Part shown: piece after piece, positions 1 to 6,807 of the stretch | How the letters are laid out: every line of letters starts with the position of its first letter | Position numbering within the stretch: the first letter of the stretch is position 1 | Assembly: GCA_910584945.1 (NCBI GenBank) | Contig: CAJUDY010000006.1 | Coordinates: 72,823 to 136,822, forward strand | Reading direction: 5' to 3' | DNA: 64,000 nucleotides | DNA from: an uncultured Lachnospiraceae bacterium | GTDB lineage: Bacteria > Bacillota > Clostridia > Lachnospirales > Lachnospiraceae | Made by a program: the position numbers and the translations under genes | Notes under the pieces: model-generated | What the model was told of the DNA's origin: nothing | The model's input: the letters and a program-made list of their open reading frames with translations, nothing else | Database searches by the model: none

Positions 1-131
1 CTCTCTTCCTGGTTCAGGAGACTGTACAGAAGATGTTCCTGCTCGATCTCCTGATTCCCATATTCCAGAGCCGTCTTCTCCAGATCATTCACTGCCTGAA
101 CAGATTTCTGCGTAAACTTCTGAAAATTCAT
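1..131 (-). CDS. clpB: ClpB disaggregase, N-terminal fragment (cut by window edge)
   Basis: About 43 codons of the Clp N-domain of the ATP-dependent protein disaggregase ClpB, which works with DnaK to rescue aggregated proteins in the cytoplasm. The protein begins MNFQKFTQKSVQAVNDLEK and continues with the typical Clp_N stretch EIEQEHLLYSLL. The ATG is preceded by GAGGAGG. A CIRCE operator and a strong promoter lie upstream, as is usual for HrcA-controlled clpB. The rest of the gene lies beyond position 1. The identification rests on the N-terminal sequence and the CIRCE context. Confidence 0.88.
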   Translation of the reverse strand, partial: MNFQKFTQKSVQAVNDLEKTALEYGNQEIEQEHLLYSLLNQEE

Positions 132-185
132 ATGCGTCCTCCTCTCAACGGTTTCCAACCACAAGAACTCATTTGTTCTATAGTG

Positions 186-228
186 AATATAACACCAATT
201 GTTAGCACCGTCAAGAGGTGAGTGCTAA
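186..228 (-). promoter_or_regulatory. clpB promoter with CIRCE operator
   Basis: On the minus strand, -35 TTGACG (209-214), a 17-bp spacer and -10 TATATT (186-191). A CIRCE-type inverted repeat covers 202-228: TTAGCACCG, a 9-bp spacer, GAGTGCTAA, matching the HrcA consensus in 7 of 9 positions on the clpB side and 9 of 9 on the other. The -35 box lies inside the operator, so HrcA binding should block polymerase. The perfect half-site is within the attL repeat of the inserted element. Confidence 0.85.
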
Positions 229-243
229 TTTTTTGTGAAAAAA
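211..243. repeat. attL core of integrative element
   Basis: A 33-bp stretch starting TCAAGAGG and ending in GTGAAAAAA is repeated at 10,844-10,876 with one mismatch (t219 versus c10852). It lies next to the integrase gene and contains one CIRCE half-site plus four bases of the clpB -35 box. Confidence 0.85.
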
Positions 244-304
244 GTGTGAAATCCTTGGAAATCAGGGATTCTTAAGAAGTGGGATTTTCCGGAATCCTGT
301 ATTT

Positions 305-325
305 TGTACCTTTTCTGTACCTTTT
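305..325. promoter_or_regulatory. Candidate integrase arm-type sites, left end
   Basis: Two direct copies of TGTACCTTTT (305-314 and 316-325) lie about 60 bp inside attL. Near-identical paired copies occur inside attR at 10,708-10,729. Short direct repeats just inside both ends are typical arm-binding sites of tyrosine integrases; the role is inferred. Confidence 0.5.
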
Positions 326-378
326 GTGAAAAAAAATATGACCGCCACAAGGTTAGTATGCCCGGCGGCGGTCTGCTC

Positions 379-1599
379 TTATCCGATTTTTGTATTTTTC
401 TGAACAGCTTCCATCTTTTTCTGAATCTGTGAAAAGTCCAGGTGTGTATATACATCCAGTGTAATAGATACGTTTGCATGTCCCATGATGTACTGCAATA
501 CCTTCGGCTCCAGCCCCGATTCCGCCAGTCTGGTACAGGCGGTATGCCGTAAGATATGGGTGGAGATGTGGGGGAGTGGCTCCGGGTTTGCATGCCTGTA
601 CTCTGCCTGCATCTTATCCAGATTGTTATGCGCTTTCACAACATTGTTGAGCATGGTATTGATCGCACTGACCGCATAAGGTTTTCCCTGTGAGTTGAGA
701 AAAACAAAATCCGTGATGCCGTCGATCTCCTGACGTTGCGTTCTGCCCAGCAGAAGATCAAGCTCTTTCTGCTTCACCAGACTTTTCCTTGCGTTGGCGG
801 TCAGTGGAATGTCCCGTCGTCCGGCTTCGGTCTTTAAATCCTGCACATGGAACCGGCAGCCGTCGCCCAGATTGCGGTATATAAGCTGCTGGCGAATATG
901 TATGATATTTTCTTTCAGGTCCACATCGGACCACCGCAGGCCCGTTAATTCACCGACACGAAGGGCAGTAGACAGGGCGAATATCAACATGGGATGATAG
1001 ACACGGTATCTGTTACTGCCTTTGATAAAATCCAGCAATTTCTCCTGTTCGGCTATGGTCATCGCAGTGCGCTCTTTCTTTGTGCCGCCGATTCCTTTCC
1101 TTGCATCCTTTGCGGGATTCTTGCGGATGATGTCAGAATCAACAGCAAGCTCCAGCGCGGGAAATATCAGGTTATGATATAGCTTGATTGTATTCGCTGA
1201 AAGTCCTTTCTTCGCCAGTTCAGAATAGAATGCCCGGACGTGAAGCTGTTTGATCTGTGAGATTTTCATGTTTCCAAGGACAGAGTCAGTCAGGCTGTTA
1301 TTCCAGACAGATATATAATTGCATCTGGTACTTTCCCGCAGGTCCGTCTTTGCATCCATGTACACTTGAAAAAGCTGATTTAATGTCATGTCACCCCGGC
1401 TAATATCAATACCGTCCTGCAGATCACGCTCGATCTGCTTTTCCTTTTCCCGAAGTTCTACCAGAGTCAGGGCGTAAATGGTTCTCTTCTTGCCTGATAA
1501 GTCCACATAACGGTATAAGTATCTGTTATCTTCTGATCTCTGCATCTCTCCGGTTTTTAAAATTCTGCCTTTATTATCGGTTCTCTTTTTTCCTGCCAT
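379..1599 (-). CDS. int: Tyrosine site-specific integrase
   Basis: A 406-aa tyrosine recombinase of the phage/Tn916 type, which cuts and joins att sites through a covalent phosphotyrosine. An N-terminal arm-binding region (about 1-60) and a SAM-like core-binding domain (about 70-170) precede the catalytic domain. Catalytic residues are visible: R214 (ALRVGELTGLRW), H348 and R351 (HILRHTACTRL), H374 (GHANVSITLDVYTHL) and the nucleophile Y384. The length is normal. It reads towards attL, whose core begins 136 bp beyond its stop. The ATG follows an AGAAAGG site. Confidence 0.95.
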   Translation of the reverse strand: MAGKKRTDNKGRILKTGEMQRSEDNRYLYRYVDLSGKKRTIYALTLVELREKEKQIERDLQDGIDISRGDMTLNQLFQVYMDAKTDLRESTRCNYISVWNNSLTDSVLGNMKISQIKQLHVRAFYSELAKKGLSANTIKLYHNLIFPALELAVDSDIIRKNPAKDARKGIGGTKKERTAMTIAEQEKLLDFIKGSNRYRVYHPMLIFALSTALRVGELTGLRWSDVDLKENIIHIRQQLIYRNLGDGCRFHVQDLKTEAGRRDIPLTANARKSLVKQKELDLLLGRTQRQEIDGITDFVFLNSQGKPYAVSAINTMLNNVVKAHNNLDKMQAEYRHANPEPLPHISTHILRHTACTRLAESGLEPKVLQYIMGHANVSITLDVYTHLDFSQIQKKMEAVQKNTKIG

Positions 1600-1666
1600 A
1601 CTTATCGCCTTTCTGTAATGCCAGGACTGACAGCAGGCTCACCGCCCGCTGCCGTCCCTGTTCTCT

Positions 1667-2401
1667 TTACCTTCTCCGCATCCGGCCCTTCCTCACGACC
1701 ATTTTAAGCGGCTCCGGCTCCTGTCCTGAATATTCCTCCACCGCCTCTACAGTGACCCTCCTGAAGCCTCTGGCGGTCTTTACCGTGACCTTATCGCCCG
1801 GATGGACCTTTCCCACCAGAAGCCCCGGAAGCTCCCAGCGGTAGAGCGTCCCGCCCGGCCTGTGAGACGCTGTTATGGTCTGCCGCCTGCCGTACCTGAC
1901 AGGAACATGAGATGCACCATACCGGACCGCCAGCAGATAACTGGTATATCCGTCTATCAGGTTCCCCGCGCCGTCAAGGATGATCCCCGACTCAAAGGAG
2001 CCGTGCGCCTGATAATACAGGTCCTTGTTCTCCATCTTCTCCGGCTTCGGGGGATGGTCTGCGAAACATGGAAAGATTCTGATTTCATCTGTCCGCATGG
2101 TGAACTGTCCTTTCTCCCGGCGTATCCGGGCGATCTCTTTAAGCATATTGTTTATTCTGATGCCGAAATCTTCCCCGGATGACAGGAAATATTCCTCCGC
2201 CTTCTGCTTTCCTTCCGGAGAGAGTTCCAGATAATTGACAATCATTTCCGCAATCCTCCCTGTATCGTCTCCCCATCCGGCAATCACGACCATGTCTTTT
2301 TCATCCGAATAGTAAATTGTCTGCCTTTCCCGCGGATGCTCCGGAAGGTCCTCCGGGCTGACAGATACAATGTTATGTACAGCGTTTAAAATCTCAATCA
2401 T
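1667..2401 (-). CDS. ParB-like/sulfiredoxin-fold domain protein of the element
   Basis: A 244-aa protein whose middle resembles a ParB-type N-terminal fold: a GNLIDGYTSYLLAVRYG segment followed by VPVRYG matches the usual DG(Y/H)xR/xxAa..lg..vPv pattern. The C-terminal part is short, basic and rich in beta-strand-like sequence (KVHPGDKVTVKTARG, then RKGRMRRR). I place the start at the ATG whose ATGA overlaps the stop of the upstream 89-aa gene, so the two are translationally coupled; a longer reading frame upstream is only overlap. The function in the element is unknown. Confidence 0.6.
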   Translation of the reverse strand: MIEILNAVHNIVSVSPEDLPEHPRERQTIYYSDEKDMVVIAGWGDDTGRIAEMIVNYLELSPEGKQKAEEYFLSSGEDFGIRINNMLKEIARIRREKGQFTMRTDEIRIFPCFADHPPKPEKMENKDLYYQAHGSFESGIILDGAGNLIDGYTSYLLAVRYGASHVPVRYGRRQTITASHRPGGTLYRWELPGLLVGKVHPGDKVTVKTARGFRRVTVEAVEEYSGQEPEPLKMVVRKGRMRRR

Positions 2402-2667
2402 TCCTGTTGTCCTCTCTTCCTTCTTGCCCGTTCCGCCCGGATGCCCTGCACCTGTCCATAGCGGTATATTGTGCATAAAAACCTGTAAAAGTTCTGCTTA
2501 TCCGATTCCAACGGCCTGCACTCATATTCCTGTGCCATTCCCATGCAGAAAGAGAGATGTTCCGTTGTCGCATATTTCCCCAGCTTTACCGCATCCATAA
2601 TGCGGGCTGATTCTGCTGCAGGCGGTAAATAATGCCGCTTCTGCTCTGTCTGTTTAATCTCATGCAT
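2398..2667 (-). CDS. Hypothetical protein (89 aa)
   Basis: An unrecognised, soluble, basic protein (N-terminal MHEIKQTEQKRHYLPPAAES; C-terminal end rich in R and K). It sits in a leftward chain of small genes with 4- to 20-bp overlaps, which supports its being translated: its stop overlaps the ParB-like gene start (ATGA) and its start overlaps the preceding 68-aa gene. Confidence 0.6.
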   Translation of the reverse strand: MHEIKQTEQKRHYLPPAAESARIMDAVKLGKYATTEHLSFCMGMAQEYECRPLESDKQNFYRFLCTIYRYGQVQGIRAERARRKRGQQE

Positions 2668-2866
2668 ATTTCCCGCCCTCTCTTTCTTCCATCAGCTTCA
2701 CCGCATAGGAAAAACCGGCTTTCCACTCGAACTCTGTCAGTGCTTTCAGATACCGGTCAAGCGCACCTCTTAACTCATTGTACCCGGTTGTCACACTCTC
2801 CGGGGCGCATGTCTCGTCGCTGTCCAGAAACTCATAATATGCTGCATCAATGTTTATCTGACTCAT
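2660..2866 (-). CDS. Small hypothetical protein, DUF6809-like (68 aa)
   Basis: The ATG at 2866 has an ideal GGAGG with 8-nt spacing, inside the end of the upstream gene (20-nt overlap). The C-terminal half, FEWKAGFSYAVKLMEE, resembles the end of the next protein upstream (RQGFIYGFRYAVELLIG). This pattern is common in small phage and element proteins of Clostridia (DUF6809-like). No function can be given. The two neighbours look like diverged paralogues. Confidence 0.6.
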   Translation of the reverse strand: MSQINIDAAYYEFLDSDETCAPESVTTGYNELRGALDRYLKALTEFEWKAGFSYAVKLMEEREGGKYA

Positions 2867-3113
2867 TATCAACACCTCCGATCAAAAGTTCTACTGCATA
2901 GCGAAAACCATAGATAAAGCCCTGACGCTCATTTTCAAGGAATGCCAGATTGATAAGGCTTTCTACCTCAAAGACGGAAATCCCTTTTTCCTTTAAGCAA
3001 TTCCACGCCCTGTCCTCTGCATCAGCTTTTTTCGGGAGTTCCCCATATTCATCATTCAGATGTTCAAAATTATCAAATACCCTGCTTAATGCTTCAACGT
3101 TTTTTAAGTGCAA
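2847..3113 (-). CDS. Small hypothetical protein, DUF6809-like (88 aa)
   Basis: Starts with TTG behind GAGAGG. An acidic helical protein with a C-terminal motif GFIYGFRYAVELLIGG shared with the gene below it and with small proteins of phages and integrative elements in Lachnospiraceae. Function unknown. It is coupled to the downstream gene by a 20-nt overlap. Confidence 0.6.
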   Translation of the reverse strand: MHLKNVEALSRVFDNFEHLNDEYGELPKKADAEDRAWNCLKEKGISVFEVESLINLAFLENERQGFIYGFRYAVELLIGGVDNESDKH

Positions 3114-3187
3114 TTTTTCTACCTCTCTTTACAAGGGGCAGCAGGCGTGTTATACTGCCTGCATACCCCGTTTTCTTTGCTAATGGT

Positions 3188-3364
3188 TTACGGGTTGCCT
3201 GCCTTTGTCAGAGGTCCAGTCTGGCAGAGGCTTTCTTTCTGCTTCGGCAGCCGTCCGCGCTTTTCCAGATAGCGATATATGATAGCGCATAACTGCCTGA
3301 TAATATGTTCATCTTTCTCATTTGTGAGTGTCTGTACATACTGTTGTAATGTTTCCAATGTCAT
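3188..3364 (-). CDS. Small hypothetical protein (58 aa)
   Basis: An open frame beginning ATG ACA TTG GAA and ending at TAA (3188-3190), encoding MTLETLQQYVQTLTNEKDE and a basic C-terminal half. It overlaps the end of the 65-aa gene upstream by 47 bp, with a weak GGAG before the ATG. It fills an otherwise empty gap in the operon. Coding status is likely but unproven. Confidence 0.45.
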   Translation of the reverse strand: MTLETLQQYVQTLTNEKDEHIIRQLCAIIYRYLEKRGRLPKQKESLCQTGPLTKAGNP

Positions 3365-3515
3365 GGTCTCCGCTGATCTCCTGTTTTTTATTCTCCCGGC
3401 GCATTCTGTCCGCCGTTTCCATGATTTCCCGGTGTCTCTGCATGAACTCCGGGCTATGCAGCCCCAGCCGCTTTTCTTCGGCTTCTACCATGTCCGCAAG
3501 GTCTTTTTTGGTCAT
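3318..3515 (-). CDS. Small hypothetical protein (65 aa)
   Basis: The start MTKKDLADMVEAEEKRLGL follows AGAAAGGCGG; an earlier in-frame Met lies inside the end of the previous gene and has no ribosome site. A charged, helical protein; function unknown. Part of the leftward operon from 3963 to 1667. Confidence 0.55.
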   Translation of the reverse strand: MTKKDLADMVEAEEKRLGLHSPEFMQRHREIMETADRMRRENKKQEISGDHDIGNITTVCTDTHK

Positions 3516-3531
3516 GTAATACCGCCTTTCT

Positions 3532-3963
3532 CTATACTGCAATATTCAATAGCGCTCCATAGGTTTCCTTCTGCTCATATCCGCCTATAATCTGCATACC
3601 TGCTTTAAGTTCCATACCAGCATCAAGAACTACCGCCACGCTTTGGGATAAGCCTTTAGGCAGGTATCCTATATGAGCATATCCAACGCCCTGTATACCG
3701 ATCACTACCGCCACCGCGTACTTGTCAAATGTGTTCGCCCTGTCGCGCCTAAGATATGTGGTGAGGTCAGAAGGCTTTCTTTGTGCTATGAACTGTAAAA
3801 GCTTCTGCCTGTTGTCAAAAGTCACGCCCTGAACTCTCACGGTCATGCCTTCCTTAATTCTCCGCCATGCTGTCTTGAATGCATTTGAAAGTGAGTATCC
3901 CAGCTTGCGGAGCTGGTTCGCCATTGTTGCCACCGCCTTTCTCGTTCTTGTGATCTGTTCCAT
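3532..3963 (-). CDS. HIRAN-like domain protein
   Basis: A 143-aa protein. Residues about 65-120 carry LRRDRANTFDKYAVAVVI followed by GYLPKGLSQSVA, which fits the HIRAN pattern (L.REp.NpyD.nAV.V..VGYLP..la). HIRAN domains bind DNA ends or stalled forks and occur in phage and element proteins. The first 50 residues are basic (KTAWRRIKEGMTVRV). It is the first gene of the leftward small-gene operon, downstream of a repeat-rich divergent promoter region. Confidence 0.6.
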   Translation of the reverse strand: MEQITRTRKAVATMANQLRKLGYSLSNAFKTAWRRIKEGMTVRVQGVTFDNRQKLLQFIAQRKPSDLTTYLRRDRANTFDKYAVAVVIGIQGVGYAHIGYLPKGLSQSVAVVLDAGMELKAGMQIIGGYEQKETYGALLNIAV

Positions 3964-4001
3964 ATCTGCATCCCCTTTCTCTTAAGATGCTTCTATATAA
4001 T

Positions 4002-4055
4002 ATATTGACGACAATATATCTATTGACATAATCAACAATATTGACGACAATATAT
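4002..4055. promoter_or_regulatory. Duplicated palindromic operator between divergent genes
   Basis: Two identical 18-bp copies of ATATTGACGACAATATAT start at 4002 and 4038, 36 bp apart. Each contains the dyad ATATTG-ACGA-CAATAT; the right copy continues into the perfect palindrome GACAATATATTGTC (4046-4059). They lie between the leftward operon and the rightward ribbon-helix-helix gene, so they are probable repressor sites, perhaps for that protein. Confidence 0.6.
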
Positions 4056-4070
4056 TGTCTAATTTGTATA

Positions 4071-4099
4071 TGGACAGCAATAGACATTTGATGTATAAT
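4071..4099 (+). promoter_or_regulatory. Sigma-A promoter of the ribbon-helix-helix gene
   Basis: TGGACA (4071-4076), 17-bp spacer, TATAAT (4094-4099), just downstream of the duplicated operator and about 70 bp before the TTG start. Confidence 0.65.
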
Positions 4100-4167
4100 T
4101 ATCGTATACTGGAATAGGTGTCTTTTATTTTTGGCACCCCATGAACCATCAGAAAGAAGGTGTTATT

Positions 4168-4389
4168 TTGGCAACAACAAAAGCACAGCAAAAAGCTGTA
4201 AATAAGTATGTAAAAGAGAAGTATGACCGTATAGAATTTAAAGCCCCCAAAGGACGCAAGGCAGAAATAAAAGCCCATGCAGAAGCCCACGGAGAGAGCG
4301 TCAACGGCTTTATAGGACGTGCGATCAACGAGACTATGGAGCGCGACAACGGCCAGCAGGCCCCCGCCTCTGAACCTGATAAAGAATAA
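4168..4389 (+). CDS. Ribbon-helix-helix (Arc/MetJ-type) DNA-binding protein
   Basis: A 73-aa protein typical of clostridial phages and elements: ATTKAQQKAVNKYVKEKYDR, then a beta-strand (IEFKAPKGRKAEIKAHAEA) and the two-helix segment GESVNGFIGRAINETMERD. I choose the TTG at 4168 because AGAAGG lies 7 nt upstream and family members begin at this point; an upstream in-frame ATG (4141) has no ribosome site. It could be the repressor that binds the duplicated palindromes in its own promoter. It is the only plus-strand gene in the middle of the element. Confidence 0.75.
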   Translation: MATTKAQQKAVNKYVKEKYDRIEFKAPKGRKAEIKAHAEAHGESVNGFIGRAINETMERDNGQQAPASEPDKE

Positions 4390-4429
4390 CCTCCGGCGAT
4401 ATGTGGGCAAGTTTCCCACCGTCCCCCGG

Positions 4430-5170
4430 CTTTTTTAAGGACTCAGAAAATGAAGGATAGGCAGCAGGCTCCCCGATCTGCCCGGCAGTGTCTTTTTTGC
4501 GTGCATTTTTACACGATTTAGGGGGGGCGTTTTGGCGCTCCCTTTTTTTGTGTAACATTTTGTCACAATGTAACATCCGATCTGCCCGGATGCCGTTCCG
4601 ATCTGGAACCACGGGTCTTTTTTTACTGTACACTTTTGCACGATTTAAGGAGCCTGCCACCGGGCGGTCCCTTGGGCGCTCCCCGGTTCGCAGGCATCCT
4701 CTTTTTTTAGCGCCACTTTTTGCAACAATTCAACATCAGGCACGCCCGATCTGCCCGGATGACTCCCTGATCTGGGAGGCGCATCTCCTTTTAGGGCCTC
4801 TAAAATCTCTACATAGGCAGCAGGCTCTTTTTTTTCGTGCACACTTTCGCGCATTTTGTGCAATCTGGTAGCAGGCAGGCTCTTTTTTTTAGTTCGGATT
4901 TTCTCGGATTATCCGCAATCCGGGAAGTCTGTTTTTTGTTCGGCTTTTCTCTGCGTTTCTGCATCCGGGCAGCAGTCCTTTTTTGTGCGACTTTTCGCGA
5001 CTTTTCCAGATAACAGGACCGCTCCTGCATTTCCCTGCTTGTTGGGAAACGTGTCTGATCTGGTGGAGCCTGCTGCCCTGGCTCCGATCTGCCCCGCCTG
5101 CGTCCCGGCTGTATATGCGGGAGTCTTAGGGTTTTTTAGGGTATCGCCTGCTGCCGATCTGCCTTATCTG
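4430..5170. repeat. Non-coding array of interspersed short repeats (first block)
   Basis: No convincing gene. Two repeat families alternate. Family 1 is a T-run followed by two or three imperfect copies of a TGTGCATTTT-like unit (near 4490, 4545, 4615, 4700, 4825, 4870, 4930, 4975). Family 2 is GGCAGCAGGCTC and CGATCTGCCCGGATG-like units (near 4457, 4580, 4748, 5050, 5150). Within each family-1 cluster the sub-copies share the same variants, as if they evolve together. Open frames across the block are low-complexity shadows of the repeats. A replication origin or protein-binding array is possible. Confidence 0.6.
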
Positions 5171-5207
5171 ATTGTGTAAGTTTGTGGGAATAAACAGCAG
5201 TTCGCTC

Positions 5208-5340
5208 TTGCGTCCTGCCGTGGGATATGGTAAGATTGAGAAAAGGAAAGCCAGAGACGCACGGCTTACCCTATCAACGAGTTACAAACTGTATTTTTAC
5301 AACAGCCGTCACTATTGCGAGTAGTGGCGGCTATTTTCTT
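5208..5340 (+). ncRNA. Predicted antisense RNA to the small toxin mRNA
   Basis: The promoter TTGCGT (5208-5213), 17 bp, TAAGAT (5231-5236) points at the 3' end of the toxin gene. The predicted ~100-nt RNA would start near 5243 and end in a hairpin (arms 5304-5314 and 5322-5332) shared with the convergent toxin transcript. This is the layout of type I toxin-antitoxin loci. The RNA itself is inferred. Confidence 0.5.
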
Positions 5341-5420
5341 CCCTTAAAGATCGTATAACACAATCCGATCAGGGCAACAATGAATATACCTGTCTGAATC
5401 AGATCAGAGTATGTAATCAT
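5331..5420 (-). CDS. Holin-like type I toxin peptide (29 aa)
   Basis: A 29-residue single-membrane-span peptide: MITYSDLIQTGIFIVALIGL followed by CYTIFKGRK. The order of short polar N-terminus, hydrophobic helix and basic tail matches the putative holin-like toxins found in Firmicutes. The ATG follows AAAGGAGGG by 8 nt. The stop codon sits inside a hairpin that can terminate both strands. Such peptides damage the membrane when not repressed by an antisense RNA. Too short for standard gene callers. Confidence 0.65.
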   Translation of the reverse strand: MITYSDLIQTGIFIVALIGLCYTIFKGRK

Positions 5421-5510
5421 CCGCTCGCCCTCCTTTCGGTACGTCCGGAGGGTTCGCCCCTCCGAAAATGGAGGGTAAGCCGCCTTGTGCGCTCTGGTTT
5501 TCCTGCTGAT

Positions 5511-5539
5511 AGTCTATCACATCGTGTCCAATTCTTCAA
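5511..5539 (-). promoter_or_regulatory. Promoter of the small toxin
   Basis: Minus strand TTGAAG (5534-5539), 17 bp, TAGACT (5511-5516), giving a ~85-nt leader. The leader region 5471-5505 is an inverted copy of 5245-5273 at the start of the antisense RNA (shared CCAGAG..CGCAC..GGCTTACCCT). Confidence 0.55.
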
Positions 5540-5627
5540 TCCCATTTCCTGACACGTTTCAAAGCCCGATTTTCCGTTTTATTCCCATACCCTATATTTT
5601 CTACCCTTGCGCCCTTAAAAGCCGGAT

Positions 5628-6113
5628 TTAGACCGTTTCGCATCGATTGTCACTTGTCTGACTGAAATTTCTGCGTGCTGCCTCCGCCCGCTTCTGCTTC
5701 TGTTCCTCTGTAAGCTCCACGCCCGGATTTATCCGTATCCACTCAACCGGAATATGGGCCAGCAGCACCCCGTCCGGATTCTCCACCAGTATTTCACACT
5801 CTGGATACCGCTCTGCCAGCTTCTTAATGCGTGTCTTGAACCGGCCCTGAGAAAACTGCACCGTCGCTGTCCTGGCATCCCTGATAAACTCTATCCCGTT
5901 TTCCAGACAGTCAGACGGCTCCGGCCTGACAATGCCTTTCAGCTCCACGTCTGCCGCAATCGCCAGGGCTTTCAGCGTGCCGTCACTGGTAAAGCCGTTG
6001 TCCAGAATCCAGTTAAGGGAAAACTCTGACAGGCCGGTACTCTTGCATAGCTGGCCTATGGTCAGCTTCTTTTCCTGCATGATCTCTCTGTATTCTTTGG
6101 TTCTCAATCTCAT
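5628..6113 (-). CDS. XRE-like helix-turn-helix protein of the element
   Basis: A 161-aa protein. The first 60 residues form an XRE-type DNA-binding domain (YREIMQEKKLTIGQLCKSTG, then GLSEFSLNWILDNGFTSDGT). The middle (about 75-135) is a short mixed domain with FIRDARTATVQFSQGRFKTR, and the C-terminus is a charged helix (LTEEQKQKRAEAARR). It stands alone between two repeat-rich non-coding blocks. A regulator of element genes is likely; the target is unknown. Confidence 0.65.
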   Translation of the reverse strand: MRLRTKEYREIMQEKKLTIGQLCKSTGLSEFSLNWILDNGFTSDGTLKALAIAADVELKGIVRPEPSDCLENGIEFIRDARTATVQFSQGRFKTRIKKLAERYPECEILVENPDGVLLAHIPVEWIRINPGVELTEEQKQKRAEAARRNFSQTSDNRCETV

Positions 6114-6169
6114 TACTTCTGTTCTCCTTTCGATTGTCTAAAGTCCGTCCACGGGCCGTACAGCGCGTC

Positions 6170-6680
6170 AGAGAGGCACTCCCGACAGCGGCCCCGGCTC
6201 TTTTAGGGTGTCGGAAATGTCCGAATCTCCCGCGCGTTATCGTGTCAATAAATTCTCTGCACCGGGCAGCAGGCAGCTCCTGATCTGCCGCAATACACCC
6301 TTTTTAAGGCGCCCGAAATGTCCGGTATATTTTTTGTCATGTCCTTGTAATGGCTGGCAGGCTCATGATTAACTCCTGCGCGTTATCGTGTTCACTAATT
6401 AACCGTCCATCTGCAAAGGCTCCTTTTTTTATGTGCATTTTTGTGCATTTTCTCTTTGTTCGCTCTCTGTTCGCCGTTCTTTTTTTATGTTGGCATTTTG
6501 TGGCACTTTTTGATGATTTCCCGGAGTTCACTCGGAGTTCGTGCGATTCTGACAGGCTCCTTTTTATGTGTGCATTTTTGTGCATTTTGTGCAATTTCCC
6601 GCCGCTTCGCCCTCTCGCGCGTATCGTGTCAATAAATTGTCTGCTGCCGGATGCTCTGTATCCAGATCACACGGTTTTTC
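6170..6680. repeat. Non-coding array of interspersed short repeats (second block)
   Basis: The stretch 6114-6807 holds no convincing gene. It has further TGTGCATTTT clusters (near 6425, 6485, 6560), a GGCAGCAGGCAG unit near 6267, and three copies of a different unit beginning GCGCGTTATCGTGT (near 6232, 6377, 6616; the last lacks one T). Reading frames here consist of repeat translation (KMHIKK-like peptides) and are rejected. These are the same families as in 4430-5170. Confidence 0.6.
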
Positions 6681-6807
6681 ACGGCTTCCCCACGGCTTCA
6701 GGACCAGATAAGAAGATCACAGGCCCCGGCTCCACTGTCCACCGCGTCCGGCCTTGCATCCCCCCTCCCCAGAAGAGGAGCAGGGGCATCATCCGGGACA
6801 GCTTTCC

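Noticed and set aside
4334..5179. Several open frames of 70-130 codons on both strands in the first repeat block
   Set aside because: Their peptides are translations of the T-run/TGTGCATTTT and GGCAGCAGG repeats (KMHxKK- and LLPxxRSG-like strings), have no ribosome sites and overlap each other in all frames.
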